Shown here piece after piece: positions 51,342 to 60,296 of a DNA stretch of 64,000 nt (the first letter of the stretch is position 1; each line of letters begins with the position of its first letter). The DNA is from Actinomadura fibrosa. GTDB lineage: Bacteria > Actinomycetota > Actinomycetes > Streptosporangiales > Streptosporangiaceae. The notes below the pieces were generated by a model that searched no databases, was not told the origin of the DNA, and saw only the letters and a program-made list of their open reading frames with translations. A program made the translations under genes and the position numbers. Location: NCBI RefSeq assembly GCF_900659615.1, contig NZ_CAACUY010000020.1, positions 1-64,000 of the forward strand, given 5' to 3'.

Positions 51342-51974
51342 CTACCGGACGTTCCGCGGCCGGAACTGGACGCTGACGCGCGGACCGGCCGCACGGGTGC
51401 TCTTCGGGATCGCGTGCTCCCAGGTCCGCTGGCAGCTCCCGCCCATCACGATGAGATCGCCGTGGCCGAGCTCGTGCCGGATCGTCTCGCCGCTCCCGCC
51501 GCCGTTCGGCCGCAGGAGCAGCGAGCGCGGCGACCCGACGGACAGGATCGCGACCATCGTGTCCTCCGTGGCGCCCCGCCCGATCCGGTCGCCGTGCCAC
51601 GCCACGCTGTCGCGGCCGTCCCGGTACAGGCACAGCCCGGCGGTGACGAACGGCTCGCCCAGCTCCCCGGCGTAGTGCTCGTTCAGCGCCGCCCTCGCCT
51701 CGTCCAGGACGGGGTCGGGCAGCGCGTCGCCCTCCCGGTAGAACGCCAGCAGGCGCGGCACGTCCACGACCCTGTCGTACATGCGCCGGCTCTCCGCCCG
51801 CCACGGCACCGCGGTGAGGAGCCGCTCGAACAGCTCGTCCGCCCCCGGAAGCCAGCCCGGCAGGACGTCGATCCACGCGCCGTGGGCCAGCCGCGTCCGC
51901 CGCACGGCGTCGAGCGGACGGGGACCTGTCCCGTCGCCGAAGTCGAGCAGCGAGCCTTGGAACGCGCCAGTCAT
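51342..51974 (-). CDS. AlkB-like 2-oxoglutarate/Fe(II) dioxygenase
   Basis: The 210-aa protein has the jelly-roll iron site: His and Asp in VAWHGDRIGRGATEDTMVAI, a distal His in TWEHAIPKSTRAAGPRVSVQ, and the 2-oxoglutarate-binding Arg in VSVQFRP. LCLYRDGRDSVAWH matches bacterial and ALKBH-type proteins. It likely demethylates alkylated nucleobases, though some relatives act on other substrates. It is a single gene converging on the LysR gene. Confidence 0.92.
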   Translation of the reverse strand: MTGAFQGSLLDFGDGTGPRPLDAVRRTRLAHGAWIDVLPGWLPGADELFERLLTAVPWRAESRRMYDRVVDVPRLLAFYREGDALPDPVLDEARAALNEHYAGELGEPFVTAGLCLYRDGRDSVAWHGDRIGRGATEDTMVAILSVGSPRSLLLRPNGGGSGETIRHELGHGDLIVMGGSCQRTWEHAIPKSTRAAGPRVSVQFRPRNVR

Positions 51975-52011
51975 GCCCCCAATGTACCGCCGGAGTCAAA
52001 CACGTGTTCGA

Positions 52012-52929
52012 TCACCGCGAGTAGGTCGCCGAGCAGAAGACGCTGACCGTCGAGTTCTTCTCGACCACCGGCTTGTTGTCCACGAGGATCCGGCACCCGA
52101 GCGGCGCGCCGAACGTCTTGGTGTAGGCGTTCAGGGTCAGCGGGACCGGGTTTCCCGTGGGCGCGGGCACCGGGAACTCCTTGTGCCAGGGCAGCTTCGC
52201 GTCCTTGAACTGCACCGCCTTGACCGTCGCCGGGTCGATGTAGGACCCCTGCGCCTTGCCCGTCCCGGTCAGCTCGTACCGGATCCGATGGGTGATGCCG
52301 GTATCGGCCTTGCCCAGGTTCCCGACGCGCTGGAACACGCGCCCGGCGAGGGCGGGCAGCATCTGCCGCGGATCCTTGTCCTTCTCGCCCCGGTTCAGCA
52401 CCAGCTTGACCGTCAGCGCCCCGCGCCGCGCCTGGAGCTCGAACTCCGACTCGTCCGACCCGATCGTGGAGAAGTCGAACCAGCTCTCGTCCGCCCCCTG
52501 GACGACGTCGGCGGTGAACACCGACCGCTTCTCGTCGCTCGCCAGCCGCCGCTTGTGGTCCTCGGCGTCCCGCTCGAAAGCGATCTTCGCGGCCTCGGCC
52601 GTCGTCTGGAGGTCCATCGCCAGCTCGTCCCCGAGCGTGTACAGGCAGGAAACGGCGTTGCTCCCGTCGTCGGCGCGCTTGAGCGTCGACGCGGACATCC
52701 GGTTGTGGCCGAACTCCGCGTAGTCGGCCTCGGTGAGCAGACCGCACATCTTCTCCGTCAGCCGGCCGTTCTCGGGCTGCGGCCAGCCCCCGGCGGGTGC
52801 CGCCACGGTCTTGCCCGAACCACCGCCGTCGCCGCCGCCGCCCGTCCCGCCGTCGCCGCCGCACCCCGCGACCGCGAGCGCCACGAACCCGGCCACCGCG
52901 AGCGCGCCGAACCCTCGTCCCTCGTTCAC
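52012..52929 (-). CDS. DUF3558-like secreted lipoprotein
   Basis: The 305-aa protein has a lipoprotein signal (FVALAVAGCGGDGG, lipid-bearing Cys near residue 23), a Gly-rich spacer and a DUF3558-type domain (CGLLTEADYAEFGHNRMSAS, AVSCLYTLGDELAMDLQTTA). The last 90 residues form a separate beta-domain (RIRYELTGTGKAQGSYIDPA; NAYTKTFGAPLGCRILVDNK) resembling MmpS-like domains. Its role at the cell surface is unknown. The start is GTG 52929. Confidence 0.8.
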   Translation of the reverse strand: MNEGRGFGALAVAGFVALAVAGCGGDGGTGGGGDGGGSGKTVAAPAGGWPQPENGRLTEKMCGLLTEADYAEFGHNRMSASTLKRADDGSNAVSCLYTLGDELAMDLQTTAEAAKIAFERDAEDHKRRLASDEKRSVFTADVVQGADESWFDFSTIGSDESEFELQARRGALTVKLVLNRGEKDKDPRQMLPALAGRVFQRVGNLGKADTGITHRIRYELTGTGKAQGSYIDPATVKAVQFKDAKLPWHKEFPVPAPTGNPVPLTLNAYTKTFGAPLGCRILVDNKPVVEKNSTVSVFCSATYSR

Positions 52930-52964
52930 GACGGCGACCCTAGGGCCCCGCTGTCACGAGAACC

Positions 52965-53645
52965 TCACGAATCCCGAAATGGCTCCTCGATGGTGATGTC
53001 CAGCTCAGCAGCCAGACTGGCCAACAGACCTGGCGCGTCCCCGGCGGCCACGATGACACCGCGAAGGCTCCGCACCCCGCCCACCCCTCGAAGATCGCAC
53101 CCAGAGAACCGAGCCCCCTCCATTGCCGCCCCGCTGAACTGCACCCCGCTGAGCCGACAGTTCTCGAACCGGACGCCGCGCAGGTCCGCGCTCTGGAACG
53201 ACGCGCCCTCCAGATTGCAGTCGCGGAAGACGACCCGCTTCAACGTGCTGAACCGGAACCCCGCCAGATCCGCTCGGCACCCCTCGAACACCATGTCCTG
53301 GAACGCGCAGTCGGTGAACGCGGCCCCGGTCATGCGCGACCCGCTGAAGGTCGTTGTGAACGTCCGCCCGTTGGCGAGCCTCACATTCGCCAGGTCGCAG
53401 CGGCTGAAGGCGCAGTCGGCGAAGCCCGCCCGCTCCAGCGCCGCCGCGGCCAGCCGCGTCCCGTCGAGGACGCACCGCTCGAAGTCGACGTCCTGCGCGT
53501 CCCGCCCTTGAAGGTCGAGCGCCCCGAAACGCAACTCGCGGTACATCGCGTCATCGACCAGGTCGTGCTCGGGCAGCTCGGCCGGCCCCAGATCGGCGGG
53601 CAGCCTCGGCTTCTTGGGAGCTTTCTGGACGGTTCTCGAAGGCAT
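52965..53645 (-). CDS. Pentapeptide-repeat protein
   Basis: The 226-aa protein contains a run of A(D/N)LXX repeats between about residues 50 and 190: FADCAFSRCDLANVRLANGR, TDCAFQDMVFEGCRADLAGF, FRDCNLEGASFQSADLRGVR and FENCRLSGVQFSGAAMEGAR. This predicts a right-handed quadrilateral beta-helix. Some relatives mimic DNA and protect gyrase; nothing in the sequence shows that here. The C-terminal LAAELDITIEEPF lies outside the helix. Confidence 0.92.
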   Translation of the reverse strand: MPSRTVQKAPKKPRLPADLGPAELPEHDLVDDAMYRELRFGALDLQGRDAQDVDFERCVLDGTRLAAAALERAGFADCAFSRCDLANVRLANGRTFTTTFSGSRMTGAAFTDCAFQDMVFEGCRADLAGFRFSTLKRVVFRDCNLEGASFQSADLRGVRFENCRLSGVQFSGAAMEGARFSGCDLRGVGGVRSLRGVIVAAGDAPGLLASLAAELDITIEEPFRDS

Positions 53646-53687
53646 GGACGCGACCGTACCGTCCGAGGCACCCCCTACCGTTCCCCA

Positions 53688-54851
53688 ATGACGGACGCCC
53701 TTCCGCGTCAGGCCAAGGCTCTGATCTGTGTACGCGCACTCAACCAGCTCGGCGCCTACACACTGCCGTTCCTAGCCGTCCTCGCGCCGCCCGGCCAGGT
53801 GCCTCTGACGCTCGCGACGTTCGGCCTCGCGGCCCTCGCATCCCGCTTCGCGGGCGCCCTCCTCCTCGACGGACTCCCGCCCCGCACCGTGATCGTCCTC
53901 GGCCTGGCGGCGACGGGGACGTCCCTGCTCCTCCTGTCCGCGGCCGAAGGCTCCGTCCCGCTGCTCTGCGCCGTCGTGCTCGTCGGGTTGGCCTTCGAGA
54001 TCTACGAACCCGCGACGCAGGAGGCTCTGGCCGCCACGACTCCCTCCGCCGCCCACGGCCGCGTCTACAACCTGCTCGGAACGTCCCTGGTAGCCGCCGG
54101 AGCCCTCGCCGGCCTGCTCGCCGCCGTGCTTCTCCCGCTGGGCGTCCGCGGGCTGATCGTCGCCGACGCGCTGACCTGCTTCCTGGCGGCGGCCGTGGCC
54201 ATCACGCTCCTGGACGGAACGCGGGCCCGCCGACCCGTCCCGCCCGGACGCTGGCGGCCACCACGCACGCTCCTCCGCCTCACCGCGGCCGCGACCGCCT
54301 TCGCCTACGGCTCCCTGGCCGTGCTGATGTTCATCCCGCTCGTCCTGCTGCAACGCGGAGCGCCGCCGTGGCTCCCTGGCCTCACGCTGACCGCCGCCGC
54401 GCTCCTCGCTCCGCTCACCGGCCACATCGGCCGCCGCATCCCGGACGGCCTCGGCCACACCCGCATCCTCGCCGTCGGGACGGTCGTGCTCGGCGGATCG
54501 GCCTTCGCCATGTACGCCGTCCGGTCCCTCCCGCTGACGATCGCGGCCTACCTCACCTGGGCCGCCGTCGACAGCGTCCTCCAGGGACGCTGGCCCGCGA
54601 TGATCGCCGGGCTGGCGCCGGAACCCGACCGTCCCCGCTGGTTCGCGGTCCACGGCTCGTCCTGGGGCGTGGCCCAGCCCGCCGTCCCGGCCCTCGCCGC
54701 CCTCGCCGGCGGGACGGCCGCCGCCGCGCTCCTGACCGGAGCCGCCGCGTTCCTGCTCGTCCCGCTCGCCCTCGGCTTCCACCGCCGCGACCCGCCCGAA
54801 CCGGCGCTTGACTCTGACACCGGTGTGAACCTTTACCCTCCTACGCCATGA
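53688..54851 (+). CDS. MFS transporter
   Basis: The 387-aa, 10- to 12-helix protein shows two homologous halves. Stretches such as ALNQLGAYTLPFLAVLAPPG, RFAGALLLDGLPPRTVIVLG, YEPATQEALAATTPSAAHGR and GPTLTAA-type helices in the second half are typical of DHA1-like efflux carriers. The substrate is unknown. ATG 53688 is the family-like start, 42 bases from the divergent pentapeptide gene. Its stop overlaps the next start by four bases. Confidence 0.9.
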   Translation: MTDALPRQAKALICVRALNQLGAYTLPFLAVLAPPGQVPLTLATFGLAALASRFAGALLLDGLPPRTVIVLGLAATGTSLLLLSAAEGSVPLLCAVVLVGLAFEIYEPATQEALAATTPSAAHGRVYNLLGTSLVAAGALAGLLAAVLLPLGVRGLIVADALTCFLAAAVAITLLDGTRARRPVPPGRWRPPRTLLRLTAAATAFAYGSLAVLMFIPLVLLQRGAPPWLPGLTLTAAALLAPLTGHIGRRIPDGLGHTRILAVGTVVLGGSAFAMYAVRSLPLTIAAYLTWAAVDSVLQGRWPAMIAGLAPEPDRPRWFAVHGSSWGVAQPAVPALAALAGGTAAAALLTGAAAFLLVPLALGFHRRDPPEPALDSDTGVNLYPPTP

Positions 54852-55456
54852 CGACTGAAACGACCCGGCGGCGGGCCTCGATCATCCACGGCTACGGCGC
54901 CTCTCCCCAGGATCACTGGTTCGGGTGGCTGGCCGGACGGCTCGAAGCGGAGGGCGTCCACGCCACGGTCCCGGCCCTCCCGGACTCGCAGGATCCGGAT
55001 CCCGCGCGGTGGGCGGACGCCCTGCGCGCCGCCGTGGGAACGCCCGACGAGAACTCGATGATCATCGCGCACAGTCTGGGGTGCCTGACCGTCCTGCGCT
55101 ACCTGCGCTCGCTGCCGGATTCATGGCACCTTGGTGCGCTCGTCCTGGTCGCCGGGTTCGTCGACCGCCTGCCCGCGCTGCCGGAGCTGGACTCCTACAT
55201 CGGTAACGGCTGCGACGTGGAGCGGCTCGGTGACCATGTCGGACGGCTCACGGTCATCCGATCGGACGCCGACCCCTACGTCCCGACCGGCCACACGGAT
55301 CGTCTCGCCACGTTGCTCGGGACTTCCGCTCAGATCGTCCGCGGAGCGGGTCACTTCCTCGCGTCCGAGGGCGTCACTTCGCTGCCGGAGGTTCTTGAGG
55401 CACTGCCCGTGTCAGCAACCTTGGGTGTGAAGCAGCCGCATCACGAAGCGGGGTGA
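54848..55456 (+). CDS. RBBP9/YdeN-family serine hydrolase
   Basis: The 202-aa alpha/beta hydrolase has SIIHGYGASPQDHWFGWLAG, PALPDSQDPDPARWADAL, the nucleophile elbow MIIAHSLGCLTVLRYL, the acid in VIRSDADPYVPTGHTD and the His in RGAGHFLASEG. This is the RBBP9/YdeN plan. The physiological substrate of these small intracellular hydrolases is unknown. Its ATG overlaps the MFS transporter stop (ATGA), so they are translationally coupled. Confidence 0.92.
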   Translation: MTTETTRRRASIIHGYGASPQDHWFGWLAGRLEAEGVHATVPALPDSQDPDPARWADALRAAVGTPDENSMIIAHSLGCLTVLRYLRSLPDSWHLGALVLVAGFVDRLPALPELDSYIGNGCDVERLGDHVGRLTVIRSDADPYVPTGHTDRLATLLGTSAQIVRGAGHFLASEGVTSLPEVLEALPVSATLGVKQPHHEAG

Positions 55457-55480
55457 CCGTTCGGGAGGGCGGGGACCGGG

Positions 55481-56341
55481 TCAGTACTCGGCGAGAAGGT
55501 CCTTGAGGAAGTCGATCGTGCGGGCCGGCTGGTACGCGCGGATGCCGAGCAGGTCCATGATGTGCTGGTACTGCGCGGTCTCCCGCTTCTCCGCGTACCG
55601 GGCGCCGGTGAGGTGCTCCAGGTACACCACGTCGTCGAGGTCGTGCTCCGCGAGCCGGACGATCGTGACCGGGCCGCTCAGCGGCAGCCGCGCGGCCTCC
55701 TCGTACGGCAGGACCTGCACCTTGACGTTCGCCCGCTCGGTCGCCATCGCGATCAGGTGCTCCAGCTGGCCGCGCATCGTGACCGGGCCGCCGATCGGGC
55801 GGCGCACCGCCGCCTCGTCGATCACCGCCCACAGCGTCGCCGGGGCGACCGGCCGGGCCAGCAGCTCCTGCCGGATCATCCGCACCGCGAGCCGCCGGTC
55901 GAGATCGTCCCCCGTGCCGTGCTCCAGCGCGATGACGGCTCGCGCATAGTCGGGCGTCTGGAGTAAGCCCGGGATGTACTGCACCTCGTACGAGCGGATC
56001 GACGTCGCGGACTGCTCCAGGCCCAGGTACTGCTCGAACCAGCCGGGGACGACGTCGCCGTAGGCCTGCCACCAGCCCGGCTTCTTCGCGTCCCGGACGA
56101 GGTTCAGCAGGGTCTCGCGCTCCTTGGCGTCGTCCACGCCGTAGAGGTCGAGCAGGTCGCGGACGTCGCGGGTCTTGAACCCGTGCCGGCCGAGTTCGAG
56201 CCGGCTCATCTTGGACGCCGACCCGCGGATCGCCGCTCCGGCCTGCGCCCGTCCGATGCCCTTCTCCTCGCGCAACCGCCGCAGCCGCGCGCCGATCTGC
56301 AGGCGCAGCGCGGTCGGCCCGGCCGGCCGATGGTCCAGCAC
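55481..56341 (-). CDS. XRE-family regulator with DUF5753 domain
   Basis: The 286-aa protein has an N-terminal HTH (IGARLRRLREEKGIGRAQAG, AAIRGSASKMSRLELGRHGF) and a DUF5753 domain (YEVQYIPGLLQTPDYARAVI, LWAVIDEAAVRRPIGGPVTM, VKVQVLPYEEAARLPLSGPV). Unlike the copy at 40756 it has no DUF397 gene beside it. GTG 56341 with GGAG five bases upstream fits the family better than the start at 56440. Confidence 0.9.
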   Translation of the reverse strand: MLDHRPAGPTALRLQIGARLRRLREEKGIGRAQAGAAIRGSASKMSRLELGRHGFKTRDVRDLLDLYGVDDAKERETLLNLVRDAKKPGWWQAYGDVVPGWFEQYLGLEQSATSIRSYEVQYIPGLLQTPDYARAVIALEHGTGDDLDRRLAVRMIRQELLARPVAPATLWAVIDEAAVRRPIGGPVTMRGQLEHLIAMATERANVKVQVLPYEEAARLPLSGPVTIVRLAEHDLDDVVYLEHLTGARYAEKRETAQYQHIMDLLGIRAYQPARTIDFLKDLLAEY

Positions 56342-56502
56342 AAGATCTCCCCGGTCTCGTCCGTCCCGACAGCCTCGCAGCCTCTCACAAACATTGGCGG
56401 GACGCAGGGAACCGCCGGTCAGAGATATGTAACTTCCCACTCACTTCACGAATGGCGTTCGGTCCCCGGGAAAGCCTTTTCAGGATCGTTCCAGCCGGGC
56501 GT

Positions 56503-57582
56503 TCACCGCCGCGGGACCAGCAGATCCAGATCGGCCCGCGTGACGCGCGCCCGTTCGGCGAGCAGGTCCCGGCCGATACCGGCCATGCCCGCCAGCTCCA
56601 CCGCCTTGATCAGCATGGTCGGCTGCTCCAGCGCCCGCGCCGGCCCCGGCTCCTGCCGCCGCCACCCGCGCGCGCTCAGCGTGCCCATCGCCGCCCGGTA
56701 CACGCCCTCGTCCATGATCTTCAGGGTGCGGGCGCGATAGAGCAGCGCCGCCATGCTGACGCCCCACACGCCCTTCAGCGCGGAAAGGCGATCCCAATCC
56801 GCGGTGGACGGCAATTCTCCCGCGATATCCGCTTCCGGCATCAGGAATTCCGCCGCGAACCGGTGCGCCTGATCCTCGACGATCTTCTCGCCCGGCTCGG
56901 CGTCCGCGTGCATCACGAGATGCCCGAGCTCGTGCGCCGCGTCGAACCGGTTGCGCCAGTAGTCGCCCTTCGCCGGGTTGAACAGCACCATCGGACGCGG
57001 ATGCACGCCCACGCTGAACGCGTCGACCCGCCGCGTCGCCGCCGGCAGCACCAGGACGATCACGCCGCGCGCCTCCAGCAGCCGCACCACGTGCGCCACC
57101 GGCCCCGGCCTCCCCACGAGGGCCTTCCTCGCCAGCCGCGCCGCCTCCACCGGACCGCTCCCCGCGATCTCCTCCGGCGGCACCGAGTACTCCGGCAGAT
57201 CGACCGCCGGGAAGTCGACCAGGTCCTCCAGCGCCGCGACCACGTCCGTCGCGATGCGCCCGTACGCGAGGGCCTGGTCCCGCTCGATCTGCGACGTCGA
57301 CCGCAGCGACCGGAAGTGCGCCCCGTCCATCGACACGGGGCTCCGCCCGCCCTGGAAGAACTCCACCGGCACGCCCAGCGCGAACGCGAGCTTCGCCAGC
57401 ATCGTCTCCGCGGGCCGCTGCACCCCCGCCTCGAACTGCCCGATCGCCTTCGGCGTCGTCCCCACGCTCTGCGCGAGCTGGTTCTTGCGCAGCCCCCGGA
57501 GCCGCCGGGCCAGCGTCAGCCGCTCGCAGTCGAACAGCAGCAGCGCCTCGGCGGCCCGCCGGACCGTCCGATCATCGTTCAC
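56503..57582 (-). CDS. XRE HTH plus ImmA/IrrE zinc metallopeptidase
   Basis: The 359-aa protein combines an HTH (ARRLRGLRKNQLAQSVGTTP, KAIGQFEAGVQRPAETMLAK) with an ImmA/IrrE peptidase domain: FNPAKGDYWRNRFDAAHELG and HLVMHADAEPGEKIVEDQAH give the HELGH zinc site and downstream ligands, followed by RFAAEFLMPEADI. Such proteins cleave repressors or antitoxins and control mobile-element, stress or toxin-antitoxin genes. GTG 57582 shares a base with the stop of the upstream gene (TAGTG), so the pair is coupled. Confidence 0.93.
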   Translation of the reverse strand: MNDDRTVRRAAEALLLFDCERLTLARRLRGLRKNQLAQSVGTTPKAIGQFEAGVQRPAETMLAKLAFALGVPVEFFQGGRSPVSMDGAHFRSLRSTSQIERDQALAYGRIATDVVAALEDLVDFPAVDLPEYSVPPEEIAGSGPVEAARLARKALVGRPGPVAHVVRLLEARGVIVLVLPAATRRVDAFSVGVHPRPMVLFNPAKGDYWRNRFDAAHELGHLVMHADAEPGEKIVEDQAHRFAAEFLMPEADIAGELPSTADWDRLSALKGVWGVSMAALLYRARTLKIMDEGVYRAAMGTLSARGWRRQEPGPARALEQPTMLIKAVELAGMAGIGRDLLAERARVTRADLDLLVPRR

Positions 57583-58232
57583 TAGGCCGTTTCAGTGCTC
57601 GTCTCCTCGCGAAGCCGCATCGGGACGTCGTCCTCGTCCCCGCCCCACAGCGGCATCGTCCGCTCGACGAGCTTACGGCGTGGATCACGCCCGAGCGCCT
57701 CATCCGTGAGTTCCTTGACCCAATGCCACGCCGTCCCTCCATCGGCGTTCCACCTGGGCCGGCCCAGGAACAGCTCCATCTCCAGGGGCTCTTCGCTGGC
57801 GCTGTGCGCCAGGACCAGCGTCACGACCCCGGGCGTGTCGCGCGGCCCGACCCCCAGGTCCAGCGACAGCTGCGGATCCTCGATGTACCCCTGCCGCGCC
57901 ACGGCCTGCTTCGTCGGACGTTCCCGGTCCCACCGGATCGCCCGCACCGCCCCGAACTCGTGCCGCTTCGTCAGCACCCGGTACGGCCCGTACCGCCACC
58001 CCGGCGACCCGTTCAGATCGTCCCGGACGACGTGCTCGTCCCGCTCGAAGACCCGGTCGAGCTGCGACTCCAGCACGTCGAACGCCCCGACCCCGAACGA
58101 CCGCTCCTTGAACCCGGCGGCCCTGCTCAGCCCGCCGAAGACCGCCAGCGTGGCCTCGCGGTGCGCCTCCCGCAGCGCATGCAGGAACCCCGCCGCCAGC
58201 AGCTCACCCCAGACCACACTCTCCTCAGCCAC
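57582..58232 (-). CDS. Hypothetical protein (216 aa) coupled to the ImmA/IrrE gene
   Basis: The function is not recognised. The protein is soluble: an N-terminal helical region (ELLAAGFLHALREAHREATL, ERSFGVGAFDVLESQLDRVF) precedes a mixed domain (GWRYGPYRVLTKRHEFGAVR, LSLDLGVGPRDTPGVVTLVL, HWVKELTDEALGRDPRRKLV). Its stop overlaps the start of the HTH-metallopeptidase gene, the arrangement seen when ImmA/IrrE proteins act on or with a paired protein. It may be the target or cofactor of that peptidase. Confidence 0.8.
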   Translation of the reverse strand: MAEESVVWGELLAAGFLHALREAHREATLAVFGGLSRAAGFKERSFGVGAFDVLESQLDRVFERDEHVVRDDLNGSPGWRYGPYRVLTKRHEFGAVRAIRWDRERPTKQAVARQGYIEDPQLSLDLGVGPRDTPGVVTLVLAHSASEEPLEMELFLGRPRWNADGGTAWHWVKELTDEALGRDPRRKLVERTMPLWGGDEDDVPMRLREETSTETA

Positions 58233-58260
58233 CCCCCAACGCTAACCGCCCCCACCGACA

Positions 58261-59073
58261 CTACGAGCAGCCCTCGTACTCCGGGACGGACAGCGTAGGC
58301 GTGAACCCGCTCGTGGACCCGAACCACTTGCGCAGCAACCGCTGGGCCGTCCCGTCCTGGTACATCGCGGTCAGCGCCCGGTTGACGTTCTCGCAGCCGT
58401 CGATGTCGCCCCGCCGCAGGCCGACCCCGTACCGCTCGTCCGTGAACGGAACGTTCAGGATCTTCACCCGCGACCCGTACTTCGCCGCGAACCCGGCCAG
58501 CACCAGGTCGCCCGTCGAGACCACGTCGACGTCACCGTTGATGAGCTTCTGGACGCACGCGCTGTAAGACGGCGCCGGGACGAGCCGCACCGGGATCCCC
58601 AGCCCCTTCGTCACACGCTCCGTGGAAACGGACCCGCTCGCCTGGCACATCCTCCGCCCCGCAAGGCTGCGGACGCCCTTCACCCCGTTCTCCTCGCGGC
58701 GGACCATGATGTCCTGGTGCGTCACGTAGTAAGGCCCGCCGAACGTGACGAGCCTCGCGCGGTCCGGCGTGATCGAGTACGACGCCAAGACCAGGTCCAC
58801 GGAATGGTCGTTCAGCAGCCGCTCACGGTTGTCCGAGGTCACGGTCACGAATCTGACCCGGGAAGCCCCCACGCGGCGCGCGATGTCCCTCCCCATATCG
58901 ACCTCGAAGCCGCTATAGGTCCCGTCCCGCCCCTTGAGCCCGAGTCCGGGCTGGTCGGCCTTCACGCCGATCGCGATCGTGTCCTTGCCGGAGACCGACG
59001 CGGTGGCCACGGCGGTACACCCCGTCATTCCCAGACCGGCCGTGGCGATCAATATCGAGAGCCTGCTGTTCAC
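58261..59073 (-). CDS. ABC amino-acid-type solute-binding lipoprotein (family 3)
   Basis: The 270-aa protein has a lipobox (LGMTGCTA), then IAIGVKADQPGLGLKGRDGT, YSGFEVDMGRDIARRVGASR, VDLVLASYSITPDRARLVTF, GGPYYVTHQDIMVRRE and NGDVDVVSTGDLVLAGFAAK. These match GluB-like glutamate/polar amino acid binding proteins. No permease or ATPase gene is adjacent, so it is an orphan receptor here or serves a distant transporter. The start is GTG 59073. Confidence 0.9.
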   Translation of the reverse strand: MNSRLSILIATAGLGMTGCTAVATASVSGKDTIAIGVKADQPGLGLKGRDGTYSGFEVDMGRDIARRVGASRVRFVTVTSDNRERLLNDHSVDLVLASYSITPDRARLVTFGGPYYVTHQDIMVRREENGVKGVRSLAGRRMCQASGSVSTERVTKGLGIPVRLVPAPSYSACVQKLINGDVDVVSTGDLVLAGFAAKYGSRVKILNVPFTDERYGVGLRRGDIDGCENVNRALTAMYQDGTAQRLLRKWFGSTSGFTPTLSVPEYEGCS

Positions 59074-59209
59074 GATCCACAGCTATCGCCCGGATTCGAC
59101 CAGAAGGTGAACGGCAGACGAAGCCCGTCCACCTGATGCCCCGTCTGGCCTGATGAGGCCTACCCGGAACCGGCGGCGCCCTGCCCGCATCCAAGAAGCG
59201 GGCCTACTT

Positions 59210-59788
59210 TCACTTAGTGTGCTTCTCAGGAGCGATCGTGAATAGGCGAACCTGATAGAGGCGTGGCTCCGGATCCGTGCGCCCTTCACGTACCCACAAT
59301 GCGTGAATCGTCATCCGAATCAGCCGATAGGCGCCCCCGAAGAAGAAGGCGGCCAAGGGGAGCTCGGCCAGAAAAGCCGTGGCGAGGCTGATGTAGCGCT
59401 CGTCCGACCCCCACGAGAGCATGACGTCGAACCACGCGTCGCAGACCAGCAGCGTCCCGCTGACGAGCTGCCCGAGAATGGCGATCTGCAACCGCCGCCA
59501 CACCGCGAACGCGGTGAACCCGATCGCGACGGTCAGCGCGATGTCGAACCCGATCCAGGCCGCGCCCCACCGTCCGGCCGTGAAGTTGTCCGGCAGCGTG
59601 AACGCCAGCACGACCGTCCACGGCACGAGCCAGACGCAGCAGGCCACCATCGCCGCGATCGCGACACCGCGCCGCCGCCGGTTGCGCGGCTCGTCCAGCG
59701 GGTCCTCGTCGCTCAGCGCGATGAGCGTCCGCAGCATCGCCGCGCGCTCCGCGGCCGGCAAGCGCCGCAACTCGTCAGTGGAAAGCAC
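59210..59788 (-). CDS. Predicted four-helix membrane protein
   Basis: The 192-aa protein has a soluble acidic N-terminus (MLSTDELRRLPAAERAAMLR) and about four hydrophobic helices (VAIAAMVACCVWLVPWTVVL, WIGFDIALTVAIGFTAFAVW, AILGQLVSGTLLVCDAWFDV, TAFLAELPLAAFFFGGAYRL). It resembles uncharacterised actinomycete membrane proteins. The function is unknown and no operon partner is evident. Confidence 0.8.
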   Translation of the reverse strand: MLSTDELRRLPAAERAAMLRTLIALSDEDPLDEPRNRRRRGVAIAAMVACCVWLVPWTVVLAFTLPDNFTAGRWGAAWIGFDIALTVAIGFTAFAVWRRLQIAILGQLVSGTLLVCDAWFDVMLSWGSDERYISLATAFLAELPLAAFFFGGAYRLIRMTIHALWVREGRTDPEPRLYQVRLFTIAPEKHTK

Positions 59789-59860
59789 CGCGCCACCTCC
59801 CTACCAGCGACCAAGGATAGAGAGACGCGGGACGCTCAGGAATCCGGCTTCCGACCAGCC

Positions 59861-60175
59861 TTAAGCCGATCGACCTCTCTTCTTCCTGGTCGCCTTGATG
59901 GGAGCGGCCTGCCCTTCGGCCACCAGGCGCTCATGCTGCTGCCATCCCTGGAGCCACTTCCAGGCGGCCCCCAGCACCGACGTCATCGTCGCGACCATGA
60001 ACGCCGTCACCTGGGCCTCGTCCAGATGCGCCCCCGGCACATGCGACGCGACGACACCCGCAAGCCATCCGGCGGCCACCGCGAACACCGGAGTGAACAA
60101 GGCCACCCCTCGCCCCAACCACGAGTTCTCGGTCACCCGCACGTCCTGAGCCGACCCGACCCCAGGCTGAGTCAC
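59861..60175 (-). CDS. Small membrane protein (104 aa)
   Basis: GTG 60175, with AGGTGG five bases upstream, starts a frame with two hydrophobic segments (GVALFTPVFAVAAGWLAGVV, TAFMVATMTSVLGAAWKWLQ) and a Lys/Arg-rich tail (KATRKKRGRSA). The two-helix plus basic-tail layout recalls small holins, but no phage genes surround it. The function is unknown. Confidence 0.6.
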   Translation of the reverse strand: MTQPGVGSAQDVRVTENSWLGRGVALFTPVFAVAAGWLAGVVASHVPGAHLDEAQVTAFMVATMTSVLGAAWKWLQGWQQHERLVAEGQAAPIKATRKKRGRSA

Positions 60176-60296
60176 ACCAACCACCTGCCTCCCGGCTGCC
60201 GGACAGCTCACGCCCGGCATTCCGGCCCCCAGTCTGGCGCCCCACCGATCCCCAGCACAGCAGAACCGGTCAATCGGCTCTATGGGACGTCTCGGG

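Noticed and set aside
59861..60175. Phage holin
   Set aside because: The two-helix, basic-tail layout is holin-like, but no endolysin or other phage gene is nearby.
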